Translations under genes and position numbers: made by a program | Shown here: piece by piece, positions 25,267 to 34,050 of the stretch | How positions within the stretch are numbered: the stretch's first letter is position 1 | Layout of the letters: each line of letters starts with the position of its first letter | Assembly: GCF_000719475.1 (NCBI RefSeq) | Contig: NZ_JOGO01000016.1 | Span: forward strand, 124,001-188,000 | DNA: 64,000 bases | Direction of reading: 5' to 3' | DNA from: Streptomyces sp. NRRL F-5630 | GTDB lineage: Bacteria > Actinomycetota > Actinomycetes > Streptomycetales > Streptomycetaceae | Notes under the pieces: generated by a model | Databases searched by the model: none | Seen by the model: the letters and a program-made list of their open reading frames with translations, nothing else | Told to the model about the DNA's origin: nothing

Positions 25267-26118
25267 TCACCGCCCGAGCTGCTGGAGCACCGCCCGGGGC
25301 CGGTTCGTGATCACCGCGTCGACGCCGAGCCGTACGCACAGATCCACGTCCGCCGGATTGTTGACGGTCCAGACATGCACGGGGTGCCCCGCCTCCTGCA
25401 TCCGCGCCACGTACGCGGGATGGTTGCGGATCAGCCGGATGCTCGGCCCCGCGATCCGCACCCCCGGGGGCAGGCGCCCCTCGCGGTGCCGGGGGGAGGC
25501 GAACTGGGTGAGGTGAACGGTCGGCAGGAGCGGCGCGAGCACCCGCACGCGGTTCAGCGACCTCGCCGAGAAGCTCATGACCCGAACGGGCGAGGGGGCG
25601 GGCAGGAACGGATCGCCCGTCCCTTCCTCGTTCTCGGCGACCCCCGTCTTGCCCGTGAGCCCGAAGCGTTCGAGCAGGTGGATGAGGCGCTCCTCCACCT
25701 GCCCGGCCCAGCGGGTGGGGTGTTTCGTCTCGACGGCGAGTTCGAGCCGCCGCCCCGAGGCGTTCGTGTCGACCAGAAGTTCGAGCAAGCGTTCGAGGGT
25801 CAGGACGGAGGTGGTCTCCGGGTCCCAGTCGGGCGACTCCTCGGCCTCGTCCCGGCCCTTCCAGGAGCCGAAGTCGAGCGCGGCGAGTTCGGCGAGTTCG
25901 AGCGCCGAGACGGCACCGCGCCCGTTCGACGTGCGGTTGACCCGCCGGTCGTGGACGCACACGAGGTGCCCGTCCGCGGTCAGGCGGACATCGCATTCCA
26001 GGGCGTCGGCGCCCTCCTCGATGGCCCGCGCGTAGGCCGCGAGCGTGTGTTCGGGCGCGGCCTCGGAGGCGCCGCGGTGGGCGACGACCTGGGGGGTGTG
26101 GTGTCGAGCGTCGGTCAC
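25267..26118 (-). CDS. Glycerophosphodiester phosphodiesterase (GDPD family)
   Basis: 283 residues with no signal peptide. Catalytic elements of the GDPD TIM barrel are near the N-terminus: VAHRGASEAAPEHTLAAY (His-Arg general acid/base), then EGADALECDVRLTADGHLV (Glu and Asp metal ligands) and CVHDRRVNR (second His). Later blocks include LELAVETKHPT and HVWTVNNPADVDLCVRLGV followed by DAVITNRP. It hydrolyses glycerophosphodiesters to glycerol-3-phosphate and alcohol in the cytosol. GTG 26118 is the first suitable start before the VVAHRG strand. The DNA upstream is a 518-bp divergent region shared with htrA. Confidence 0.92.
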   Translation of the reverse strand: MTDARHHTPQVVAHRGASEAAPEHTLAAYARAIEEGADALECDVRLTADGHLVCVHDRRVNRTSNGRGAVSALELAELAALDFGSWKGRDEAEESPDWDPETTSVLTLERLLELLVDTNASGRRLELAVETKHPTRWAGQVEERLIHLLERFGLTGKTGVAENEEGTGDPFLPAPSPVRVMSFSARSLNRVRVLAPLLPTVHLTQFASPRHREGRLPPGVRIAGPSIRLIRNHPAYVARMQEAGHPVHVWTVNNPADVDLCVRLGVDAVITNRPRAVLQQLGR

Positions 26119-26636
26119 GCCGCCATGCTCGCACCGCCCCCCTTCCCCCGCGCGGCACATAGAGCGACCGGGGATGCCACCGCTTCTTCGCCCGCGCCTC
26201 CCGCGCCCGGCTCCTGTGCGTGCGCCCCGCCAGGGCCTGTACGAGGCGTGTACACGCCCTGTGCGGGGCCTGGGTGGGGGCGCGCGCGGGGGGCGTGCGG
26301 GGGTGTTTGATGGGGGCGTACGGGTGCACGTCCGGAGTCTTCCGGGGCGCACTCCAGTCGGGTTGCCGTAGGTATTCCGGTGGGCCGAAGGGTGCGCTCG
26401 CGGTGATGATCGACATGACGCGTACACACAGGGTCGGCTTACAGTGCCCTGACGTGCGGTGGGAAAAGCTGACCGCAGACGAATGACCGTGGACGACGAT
26501 CGTGCGCAACGATCGAGAAACCCAGTACCGGCGCTCCGGCGCCGGGCGGGTGGACGGTTCGCCGGGAGGCGGCCGTGCACCCACTCGTGGGACCCGTACC
26601 GACCGTGGGACCGCCGTGACCGAGGAGACTGAGCCC
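26119..26636. other. Divergent promoter region between the GDPD and HtrA-like genes
   Basis: 518 bp with no gene recognised. CGATCGT…ACGATCG at about 26497-26513 is a 7-bp inverted repeat 120 bp before the protease start and could be an operator. TGACGCGTACACACAGGGTCG around 26414-26434 is less GC-rich and may be part of the rightward promoter. Confidence 0.4.
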
Positions 26637-28295
26637 GTGAGCACCGAGAACGAGGGCAACGAGGTACCCCCCGCCCCGTCCGCACCTCCCGCTTCGGCCG
26701 AGGGCTCGGAGCGGCGAGCGGAGACCGTCCCGAGCGACCGGACGGGTCCGGCCGCGCCGAGCGAGCCGGGCGCCCCCGCCCCGGCGGCGCCCGCCGCCGA
26801 GCCCTCACCGCGCACCATGGCCTTCGACAAGCCGGTCACCCGGCCGGAGTCCCAGGCCGCCACCGGCGCGGCCCCCGAGGCCGGCGTCCAGCCGCCCGCC
26901 ATGCCCGGCCGGCCCCCGCAGGCCCCCTCCGCCGCTTGGCCCCCGCCCCCGCCGCCGGTCCCCGCCTACCAGGCCGGTGGCCCGCAGCAGGTCCACCCCG
27001 GCGTGCCCGGGGCCCCCGGTGAGGGACAGCAGGACGCGCGGCACGGCCAGGGCGGCTACGCCGCCTACGGCGCGGGCGACGCCCAGGGCTACGGCGGCTA
27101 CGGCGGTGACCAGGGCGGCCACGGAGGCTGGGGCGGCGGTCCCTTCCAGCAGCCGCAGCCGCCCCGCCGCAAGCGCGGCCGGGGCGCCTTCCTCGCCGCC
27201 GTGATCGTGGCCGCGCTCGTCGCGGGCGGCGTCGGCGGCGGCATCGGCTACTGGGCCGCCGACCGCGACGACAACGGCACGGGCTCCACGACGATCGCGG
27301 CGGCCGACAGCCCCGCCAGCACCAAGCGCGCCGCCGGTTCCGTCGCGGGCATCGCCCAGGCGGCCCTGCCGAGCGTCGTGACGATCGAGGCGCAGGGCGG
27401 CGACGGCGAGGGCTCCACGGGCACCGGCTTCGTCTACGACAAGCAGGGCCACATCCTCACCAACAACCACGTCGTCGCCTCCGCCGCGTCGGGCGGCAAG
27501 CTCACCGCGACCTTCTCCAACGGCAAGAAGTACGCGGCCGAGGTGATCGGCCACGCGCAGGGCTACGACGTCGCGGTGATCAAGCTCAAGAACGCCTCGG
27601 GCCTCAAGCCGCTCGTGCTCGGCGACTCGGACCGTACGGCCGTCGGCGACTCGACGATCGCGATCGGCGCCCCCTTCGGCCTGTCCAACACGGTGACCAC
27701 GGGCATCGTCAGCGCCAAGGACCGCCCGGTCGCCTCCAGCGACGGCGAGAGCGCGAAGAGCTCGTACATGAGCGCCCTCCAGACCGACGCCTCGATCAAC
27801 CCGGGCAACTCCGGCGGCCCGCTCCTCAACGAGCGCGGCCAGGTCATCGGCATCAACTCGGCGATCCAGCCCGGCAACTCGGGCGGCGGCCTCGGCGGCG
27901 GCTCCAGCCAGGGCGGCTCGATCGGCCTCGGCTTCGCCATCCCGATCAACCAGGCGAAGCGGGTCGCCGAACAGCTCATCAAGACCGGCACCCCGGTCTA
28001 CCCGGTGATCGGCGCGACGGTGTCCCTTGAGGAGGGCATGGACGGCGCCACGGTCTCCGACCAGGGCACGGGCAGCGACCCGGCCGTCACCCCCGGCGGC
28101 CCCGCCGCCAAGGCCGGTCTCAAGTCCGGCGACACGATCACCAAGCTCGACGACACGATCATCGACAGCGGCCCGACGCTCATCGGCGAGATCTGGACCC
28201 ACCAGCCCGGTGACAAGGTCAAGATCACCTACAAGCGCGACGGCAAGGAACGCACCACCGAAGTCACCCTCGGCCAGCGCAAGGGCGACGACTAG
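26637..28295 (+). CDS. Membrane-anchored HtrA/DegP-like serine protease with PDZ domain
   Basis: 552 residues. A Pro/Ala/Gly-rich cytosolic N-terminus (~1-175) ends in a basic patch and one transmembrane helix (FLAAVIVAALVAGGVGGG near residue 195). The trypsin-like domain outside has the catalytic triad His in ILTNNHVVASA, Asp in GYDVAVIKL and Ser in SINPGNSGGPLL. A C-terminal PDZ domain (GPAAKAGLKSGDTITKLDD) follows. It degrades or senses misfolded envelope proteins. GTG 26637 was chosen because GAGGAG lies 9 bp upstream; GTG 26616 is an alternative. It is followed directly by tRNA-Ser. Confidence 0.93.
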   Translation: MSTENEGNEVPPAPSAPPASAEGSERRAETVPSDRTGPAAPSEPGAPAPAAPAAEPSPRTMAFDKPVTRPESQAATGAAPEAGVQPPAMPGRPPQAPSAAWPPPPPPVPAYQAGGPQQVHPGVPGAPGEGQQDARHGQGGYAAYGAGDAQGYGGYGGDQGGHGGWGGGPFQQPQPPRRKRGRGAFLAAVIVAALVAGGVGGGIGYWAADRDDNGTGSTTIAAADSPASTKRAAGSVAGIAQAALPSVVTIEAQGGDGEGSTGTGFVYDKQGHILTNNHVVASAASGGKLTATFSNGKKYAAEVIGHAQGYDVAVIKLKNASGLKPLVLGDSDRTAVGDSTIAIGAPFGLSNTVTTGIVSAKDRPVASSDGESAKSSYMSALQTDASINPGNSGGPLLNERGQVIGINSAIQPGNSGGGLGGGSSQGGSIGLGFAIPINQAKRVAEQLIKTGTPVYPVIGATVSLEEGMDGATVSDQGTGSDPAVTPGGPAAKAGLKSGDTITKLDDTIIDSGPTLIGEIWTHQPGDKVKITYKRDGKERTTEVTLGQRKGDD

Positions 28296-28338
28296 ACCGG
28301 TACGCTGTACCCCGCCCCACCGGCCTCCGGCGGGGCGG

Positions 28339-28425
28339 GGAGGGTTGCCCGAGCGGCCTAAGGGAACGGTCTTGAAAACCGTCGTGGTGGCGACACCACC
28401 GTGGGTTCAAATCCCACACCCTCCG
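28339..28425 (+). tRNA. tRNA-Ser (anticodon UGA)
   Basis: The 7-bp acceptor stem GGAGGGT pairs with ACCCTCC. The anticodon loop is CTTGAAA with TGA. A long variable arm (CGTGGTGGCGACACCACC region) is typical for serine, and the T-loop reads GGTTCAAATCC. The discriminator base is G and no CCA is encoded. An integrase remnant lies 140 bp downstream, so its 3' end has probably served as an attachment site. Confidence 0.95.
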
Positions 28426-28451
28426 CCCGAGGTCGCAAAGACCGCAGCTCA

Positions 28452-28485
28452 GAAGGGGCGCACCGCAGACGCGGGGCGCCCCTTC
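28452..28485 (+). terminator. Terminator after tRNA-Ser(UGA)
   Basis: GAAGGGGCGC (28452-28461) and GCGCCCCTTC (28476-28485) are exact complements: a 10-bp stem with a 14-nt loop, 26 bp after the tRNA. Confidence 0.8.
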
Positions 28486-28566
28486 GGCGTGTGGGGTGTC
28501 TCAGGCTGAGCGCGTAAATCCCGCCCGTGACCAGGGCGTGCGGGCCATACACGGGCCAAATCCGAG

Positions 28567-29022
28567 CTACTCCGGGGCCTCAAGTGCGGCGGAGATACGG
28601 CGGTTGGCCTCGGTCTGGTCCTTGCGGAGCACCTTCGCGTAGAAGCGGTAGAGGACGGCAACGCTGTGCCCGGCGCGGCGGGCGACCTCGGCGGGCTCAA
28701 GGCCCTGCTCGATCCACAGGGACACGCCGGCGGCGCGGTTGCAGTACGGGTCCTCGGCGAGCGGCGTCTTGAGTTCCTTCGGGGTGAGGACCGCTTCGCG
28801 GGCGGCCTGCCACGCCTCGGTGTACTCGGTGGAGCGCAGTCGGCCGCCACGGACGGCGGGGAAGAGGCGGCCGTCGGTCGGAGGCCGAGAAAGGTCTTCT
28901 CGGGCCACGGGCTCGCCCTTCTTGGGTCGTCCGCCGCCCCTCCCGGACGTGCCTCCCCGCCGCGCCGGTGTCTTCTCCCCCCAGTGAGCACCGGGGCGCC
29001 CCCAGGCCGGGCGGTCGCGCAC
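28567..29022 (-). pseudogene. C-terminal remnant of a tyrosine recombinase (integrase)
   Basis: About 150 codons remain. The end matches Streptomyces tyrosine integrases: GRLFPAVRGGRLRSTEYTEA, then EDPYCNRAAGVSLWIEQGLE with the box II Arg, and RRAGHSVAVLYRFYAKVL with the catalytic Tyr. The usual LRH of box II reads NRA, so one catalytic His is lost. The N-terminal two-thirds is missing and the DNA runs into an unrelated gene at 29072. It sits 140 bp from the 3' end of tRNA-Ser, the classic place for an integrative element. I found no second copy of the tRNA 3' end in the window, so the element itself is gone. Confidence 0.72.
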
Positions 29023-29071
29023 GGTGGCGTGCTCCTCCCTGCACCGAGAGCGGGTGACATACCGTCCGGGG

Positions 29072-30022
29072 ATGGGGAATGCGGAGGCAGTGGGGGCGGA
29101 GGCGGCGGTCGCGTGGGCGCGGGAGATGCTGCCCGCGGGGGACCGGGTTGTCGGGGTGGAACGGCTGCGGGGCGGCTGGACCTCGGAGATGCGGCGACTG
29201 GAGGTGCGGGGGGTCTCGGGCTCGTACGGGGTGGTGCTGCGCAGCTTCGTGAAGGAGTTCTACGTGCGGCACGCCGCTGGGCTGCTGCGGCGCGAGGCCG
29301 ATGTGCTGCGCCTCCTGGAGGCGGAAGCCGGGGTGCCGGCGGCGCGGTGTCTCGGGGTCGAACCGGCGGGAGAGCCGCCGTCCTTGCTGATGACGCTGCT
29401 GCCGGGGAGCGTGCGGCTCGACGAGGAAGGGGCGGAGCGGCGCGCCGAGTTGCTCGCCCGGCAGCTTCTGGCCATCCATGAAGTGCGGCCCCCGGCCGCC
29501 GAGAGGCGGCCCCGCGTCTACGAGGCATGGACCTCGTCGGCGCGGGTGCGGGTCCCGGAGGGGACACGCCGGCCGGACGTGTGGGCGCGAGCCATCGGCC
29601 TCATCGGTGCCGCCCCACCGCCGTACGTGCCCCGCTTCCTGCACCGCGACTTTCATCCCGGCAACGTCCTCTTCACGGGGACCGGCGCGGAGACCGCTGT
29701 CAGCGGCGTCGTCGACTGGGTCGAGACGTCGTGGGGGCCCGTCGACCTCGATGTCGCCCACTGCTCGACCGCGCTCGCGCTGCTCCACGGCGTGCCCGCC
29801 GGGATGCGCTTCGCCGAGCGGTACGTCGCGGCGGGCGGGACGCTGGCTCCCGAACCCGCCGCGCACTTGTACTGGCGCCTCCTCGACGCGCTCGCCTTCG
29901 CGCCGGACGCCGAGAAGGTCGCCGAGCCGTGGCGCGAACTCGGCCGTACCGACCTCACGCCCGCGCTGCTCGGCGAGCGCTTGGAGGAGTACGTGGCCGA
30001 GCTGCTGCGACGGTACGACTGA
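29072..30022 (+). CDS. Aminoglycoside phosphotransferase (APH)-family kinase-like protein
   Basis: 316 residues with an APH fold. The N-lobe is VVGVERLRGGWTSEMRRLEV. The C-lobe carries the catalytic HRDFHPGNVLF (Asp base, Asn metal ligand) and the metal-binding VVDWVETSWGPVDLDVAH in place of DFG. Such enzymes phosphorylate small molecules such as aminoglycosides, choline or homoserine. The substrate cannot be read from sequence, and a resistance role should not be assumed. ATG 29072 is the most likely start, with only a weak ribosome binding site. The gene lies just beyond the integrase remnant and might have arrived with, or replaced, that element. parS sites follow it. Confidence 0.82.
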   Translation: MGNAEAVGAEAAVAWAREMLPAGDRVVGVERLRGGWTSEMRRLEVRGVSGSYGVVLRSFVKEFYVRHAAGLLRREADVLRLLEAEAGVPAARCLGVEPAGEPPSLLMTLLPGSVRLDEEGAERRAELLARQLLAIHEVRPPAAERRPRVYEAWTSSARVRVPEGTRRPDVWARAIGLIGAAPPPYVPRFLHRDFHPGNVLFTGTGAETAVSGVVDWVETSWGPVDLDVAHCSTALALLHGVPAGMRFAERYVAAGGTLAPEPAAHLYWRLLDALAFAPDAEKVAEPWRELGRTDLTPALLGERLEEYVAELLRRYD

Positions 30023-30212
30023 GAGCCGTCCCGGCCCTCGCCCGGGCATCAGGCTCACGCCCGGCCCCTCCTGCTCACCGCACGGCGGGTATTGCGGGTC
30101 CAGTGCAGGTGTCGGCGGGGCGGGAAGGGCGCCGGTTCGCGGAAGCGGAGCGAATTCCGGCCGGGTAGGAGCGTGGACGTGACACCGAGAGGGGCGGGCG
30201 GTCGGCGGCGAT

Positions 30213-30355
30213 GTTTCACGTGGAACATCATCAGGGGGGTGGGAAGTGCGGGATGTTTCACGTGAAACATGTGCCCTATTCCATGAGACTTGGACGATGT
30301 TTCACGTGAAACATCCGGTTATGCGACGTACTTATAGGGATGTTCCACGTGAAAC
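30213..30355. promoter_or_regulatory. Cluster of four parS sites
   Basis: Sites at 30213-30226 (GTTTCACGTGGAAC, one mismatch), 30255-30268 (exact), 30299-30312 (exact) and 30342-30355 (GTTCCACGTGAAAC, one mismatch). Start-to-start spacings are 42, 44 and 43 bp, about four helical turns each, so all four face the same side of the DNA. The cluster fills the space between the APH-family gene and the GGCT-like gene, ending 21 bp before the latter's start. ParB loading for origin segregation is the known function. Confidence 0.92.
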
Positions 30356-30376
30356 ATCGAGATACGCGGGGTGTTC

Positions 30377-31096
30377 ATGACGGAGGTCCGAAGGCTGGAG
30401 CCCTGGGAAGGCGCCCCGGAGAGCGCCATCGGCCGGGTCTGGTACGTCAGTTACGGCTCCAATATGCGGCTCGCCCGCTTCCTCGCGTACGTACGAGGTG
30501 GGCGGGCCGAAGGCGGAGCGCTGGAGCACCCGGGGTGCCGCGATCCCGAACCCCCGCGCTCCTGGGCGGCTCTGGAGTTGCGGGGACGGCTGTACTTCGC
30601 GACGGAATCGCGGATCTGGGGCGGCGGGCGCGCGTTCTTCGAGCCGCCGGACGGCTCGCGTGTGCGGCAGGCGGACCGCGACACGGGGCTGATCGGCTCC
30701 GACGCCGGGCAGGCGGTCGCCGGGGCGCTGGGTAGCGTCTCGGGCGCTGGGCGAGTGCTCGCGCGGGCTTACGACGTGAGCCGGGAGCAGTTCGCGGACG
30801 TGGCCGCGCAGGAGATGTACCGGGCGCCGGGTGACGGGCCCGGTCTGGAAACGGTGCTCGCCGGCGGTGAACGCGCGGTGCGGTGCGGCCCCGGGCGTTA
30901 TGAGACGTTGCTCTGTCTCGGCGCGCTGGACGGACGCCCCGCCCTCACCTTCACCGCACCGTGGCGGGCGGCCGACGCGGTGCCCAACTCTCCCTCGGAG
31001 CGTTATCTGGCCCAGCTTGCCGGGGGGTTGGCCGAAACGGAGGCGTGGAGCGCGGCCCGCATTCGTGCCTACCTGGCGGCGGCAGCGGTGGAGTAG
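30377..31096 (+). CDS. GGCT-like (gamma-glutamylcyclotransferase fold) protein
   Basis: 239 residues. The N-terminal motif VWYVSYGSNMRLARFLAYV contains the YGSN signature of the GGCT/AIG2 fold. RAYDVSREQFADVAAQE resembles the second half of the fold, and ETLLCLGALDGRPALTFTAP follows. Streptomyces copies are often annotated as 'histone deacetylase', which the sequence does not support. Activity on gamma-glutamyl compounds is possible but unproven. ATG 30377 is preceded by GCGGGG; a GTG six bases upstream would add two residues. The start is 21 bp after a parS site, so ParB binding might affect transcription. Confidence 0.72.
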   Translation: MTEVRRLEPWEGAPESAIGRVWYVSYGSNMRLARFLAYVRGGRAEGGALEHPGCRDPEPPRSWAALELRGRLYFATESRIWGGGRAFFEPPDGSRVRQADRDTGLIGSDAGQAVAGALGSVSGAGRVLARAYDVSREQFADVAAQEMYRAPGDGPGLETVLAGGERAVRCGPGRYETLLCLGALDGRPALTFTAPWRAADAVPNSPSERYLAQLAGGLAETEAWSAARIRAYLAAAAVE

Positions 31097-31315
31097 AGCG
31101 TCGTTTCCCGGCCGGGTGCGGGACGTTTCCCGGTCGCTCTGCGTGCCGGGCCGTCGCTCCTCGGCCGCATGCTCGTTGCTCTGGACAGGGCTCCGTCGGC
31201 CCGGCGTCCGTCGCCGCGTACCGCCGGGGACAGCACGACGGCACGACAACACGACGGCACGACGCATAGACAGCGCACGGCGACAGAGCACCGACGACGG
31301 AGTGAGGTAACGGGC

Positions 31316-32179
31316 GTGGTTTCCGGCTGGGAGTGGGACGAGACGCTGTTCTCGGGGGCTGCCCCGTACTACGAGCGCGGGCGCTTGCCGTACGCGCCGG
31401 GGCTCGCCAAGGCGCTCGCGGGAGCGCTGCGTCTGGACGGGCGCGGACGCCTGGTGGACGTGGGCTGCGGCCCCGGCACGCTGACGCTGCGGCTCGCACA
31501 CCTCTTCCGCGAGGTCGTGGGCGTCGACCCGGACCGGGGAATGATCGCGGAGGCGGGTCGGCGTGCCGCGGGCGCCGGGTTGACGGGCAAGGTGCGGTGG
31601 GTGCGGGCGCGGGCCGAGGAACTCCCGGCGGGGCTGGGCAGCTTCACGGTGGCGACCTTCGGCCACTCCTTTCACTGGATGGACCAGGAACGGGTGGCCC
31701 GCACTGTGCGCGCGATGCTGCGGCCGGGCGGCTCGCTCGTGCACGTGGCGGATCTCAAGGAAGAGGCGCGGACGCATACGGGGCTGCCGTACCCGGGCGT
31801 GCCGCACCAGGCGATCGAAGAGCTTGTCCAGCACTACCTCGGGCCCGTGCGCCGCGCGGGACAGGGGGTGTTGCCGGAGGGGACGCCGGGCGGCGAGCGC
31901 GACGTGCTCGCGCGCTCGGGCTTCTCGGGCCCGGAGCGGCACGTGATCCCGGGCGGCCAGCCGCTGGAACGCACCGACGACGACCTCGTGGCTTGGGTCT
32001 TCTCGCACTCCTCGGCGGCCCCCCACCTCTTCGGCCCGCGCCGCGAGGACTTCGAGGCCGAACTGCGCCGCCTGCTGCGCGAGACGTCCCCACCCGGTCT
32101 TTTCTCCGAACGCCTCCCCAGCACCGAGGTGTTCGTGTGGCGGCGCGAGGACACGTTCGCGGAGCCGGAACGGGTGTGA
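31316..32179 (+). CDS. Class I SAM-dependent methyltransferase
   Basis: 287 residues. Motif I is LVDVGCGPGTLTLRLA (SAM-binding glycine loop) near residue 45. Motif II acidic residue is in EVVGVDPDRGMIAEA, and post-I/IV elements are VRARAEELPAGLGSFTVATF with HSFHWMDQ. Motif V is LRPGGSLVHVAD. The architecture is that of a UbiE/trans-aconitate-methyltransferase-like small-molecule enzyme; the substrate is unknown. GTG 31316 was chosen because GTGAGG lies about 8 bp upstream; the longer frame runs through AC-rich non-coding DNA. It is 220 bp downstream of the GGCT-like gene on the same strand. Confidence 0.85.
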   Translation: MVSGWEWDETLFSGAAPYYERGRLPYAPGLAKALAGALRLDGRGRLVDVGCGPGTLTLRLAHLFREVVGVDPDRGMIAEAGRRAAGAGLTGKVRWVRARAEELPAGLGSFTVATFGHSFHWMDQERVARTVRAMLRPGGSLVHVADLKEEARTHTGLPYPGVPHQAIEELVQHYLGPVRRAGQGVLPEGTPGGERDVLARSGFSGPERHVIPGGQPLERTDDDLVAWVFSHSSAAPHLFGPRREDFEAELRRLLRETSPPGLFSERLPSTEVFVWRREDTFAEPERV

Positions 32180-32742
32180 GGCGAGGCAGGGGCGTGTCGC
32201 CCGGGCCTCGCGGGCCGGGTTTCCGCGAGGCCGTGCCGCTTGGGCGGCGGGGTCGTGTGGGGTAGCGCTTCTTGCGGGGCCCGCCGGGGCGTGAGGCTCG
32301 CGGATGGGCGGAGCCGCGATCCATCCCCCTTGTTTCGAACGTCAGTTCGCGCAGGGGGAGGGTGTGCGAGGGGTGCGGTGGCGCGTCAGCGGCGCGCGGC
32401 TGCCTGGCGCGGTGAGAGGGGCTAAGGCTCTCGTCCAGGGCTGATCTCGGGGTCGATCTCAGGGTTCACCCTGAGGAACCCTGATACGCCACGCGGGTGT
32501 ATTTCAGGGTCATGTGGGGTTTATCCAGCGAGCATCACGCGTGCGGGCGAAAAGTGCCCCGTGGGCTGGTTCTACGGCTGTCACCTGGGCAATTCTGGAT
32601 GCACGACGTCGCACAGTTCACTCCGGAACGGTCGGCCAACCGCTCCGGTGTTTACGCGGGGTTGACCGGCCCCTCTACTCATCGCAAGAGGACCGGGTCA
32701 GCCGACGACCGCACCGGTCATCCCAGTCAGTGGAGGAAGGAC
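32180..32742. other. 563-bp intergenic region
   Basis: No gene seen. CTCAGGG (32458-32464) and CCCTGAG (32469-32475) form a 7-bp inverted repeat, and further CAGGGT/ACCCTGA copies lie within 60 bp, suggesting an operator. TTGACC near 32660 and the AT-richer DNA at 32500-32540 are promoter candidates for the small gene at 32743. Confidence 0.45.
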
Positions 32743-33047
32743 ATGACAAGCATCCGTACCGCCCGCCCCTCGCCCCTGGCGCCGCGCTCCGGCTCGCCGC
32801 CGCGCCGCTCACCGGCGTCGCGCAGGCCGACAACGGCGCCGCCGCGGGCGACGGATCGAACGCGGCCGTGTCGGCGCTCGGCGCCTCCGGTATCGGCGGC
32901 GACAACTTCGGTAACTCATCCACGACTCAGCGGCGGGCCGTAGGAGCAGGCGCCTCGAACCAGAGCGACTTGGCCCAAGCCGCCGCCTTCACGGCCATCG
33001 ACCAGCACCACTTCAATCCGGCCGTCGACCACACCGATCTCTGGTCG
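32743..33047 (+). pseudogene. Small secreted protein gene with apparent frameshift
   Basis: A very good ribosome binding site (GGAGGAAGG, 32732-32740) precedes ATG 32743, which encodes MTSIRTARPSPLA and then loses sense. From about 32770 the other frame reads the end of a signal peptide and a mature protein: LAAAPLTGVAQADNGAAAGD, GIGGDNFGNSSTTQ, VGAGASNQSDLAQ and FTAIDQHHFN, ending near DLW. This pattern (GNSSTTQ, GASNQ, FTAIDQ) resembles small secreted proteins of Streptomyces that I recall without a firm name. One indel in the C-rich run near 32765-32785 would join the frames. No stop follows DLW until 33294, a second oddity. It is either a true pseudogene or a sequencing error. Confidence 0.55.
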
Positions 33048-34050
33048 TCGTTGGGGCCCGGAGTCACGCGGTACGACCGAGGCGAACGCCCGCCAGAGCG
33101 CGCCCGGGAGGACGCGACTCGTGGCAAGACACGGACGCCGAACTCGATACGGGGCGGCGCCCTGGAGGAGCGAGAGGGAGAGGGGTGCACCCGGAGGGCC
33201 TGTAACCGGTGTGAGTGCTTGAGGCGGTACGAGGACGCCCGAGCGGCGCGGCGTGCGGGGGCGCACCGAGCGGCCGCGAGACGAGAACAGCGGTAACGGC
33301 GCGCACGGCGCCGGGGGACGACAACGGCCCGAGGGGGAGAGGGGCCCGCAGGGGGAGACATGGGATTTCAGGGGGCGGAGACCCGGACAACGCGCCCGGG
33401 CCGGAAGTGGACGGCACCGGCGGGCGAGAATTCCGGGACACCGGAAAGAGCCTCGTACGGGGCGGCGAGGGGCGCCTCGTACGAGGAAGCGAGCACCACC
33501 GGCGAGGCGTCGACCGCCACGCCGGGAGACGGTGATCCGGTCGGCAGCAGGTCTCGGCCGGTCGGCCGGTTCGCGACCGGAGCGACCGCGCAGGGCGTGG
33601 CGGCGGGCAGGGCCATCGGCGGGACGGGCGAGACGGGCCGGGTGGCCGCTGGCGGTGTACGCGCGGGGACGCGAGGGGCGACGTGCGGCGTGCGTGTCGT
33701 GACGCGGGCGGGCGGTGGCGGCGTGTGGGTCGTGACAAGGGTGGCCGGTGATGACGGGCGGGCCACGACGCGGGGTGATGACGGTGATGACTGGGGCTTG
33801 TGTGCCCCGGCACGAGTCGTCGGGGGCGGCCGGCGGGGTGCTGCGCGGTCGGTGTGGCGTGACCCGAGGGGGAGGGGCCCTGTCTCCGGAGTGAGGACGG
33901 CGCCCCACGGTCCGCGCGAGCCTGTCGCGGCGGACGGCCCCGGCCCGCGCGGGGGCGCGTGGGCGGCGGAAGACGGGCAGACGAGGGAGTCGGCGCGAGG
34001 CGGGGTGTGTCCACCCGGAGGGCAGGGCTTGGAGAGCCTTGACTCGGGGG
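33048..34050. other. About 1 kb without a recognisable gene
   Basis: Long open frames exist on both strands because stop codons are rare, but codon third positions are not GC-biased as in neighbouring genes and no product is recognised. The plus strand is purine-rich (runs such as GGGGGAGAGGGG). GTCGTGAC recurs around 33697-33740. It may be decayed coding DNA or a regulatory/structural region. Confidence 0.4.

Noticed and set aside
29072..30022. The APH-family gene as an antibiotic-resistance gene
   Set aside because: The fold covers many small-molecule kinases. No resistance-specific feature or resistance context is visible.
30371..31096. Histone deacetylase label often given to this type of protein
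   Set aside because: No deacetylase motifs are present; the YGSN motif indicates the GGCT fold.
28426..32742. A complete integrative element starting at tRNA-Ser(UGA)
   Set aside because: Only the integrase C-terminus remains. There are no replication, transfer or excision genes, and parS sites and core-type genes follow.
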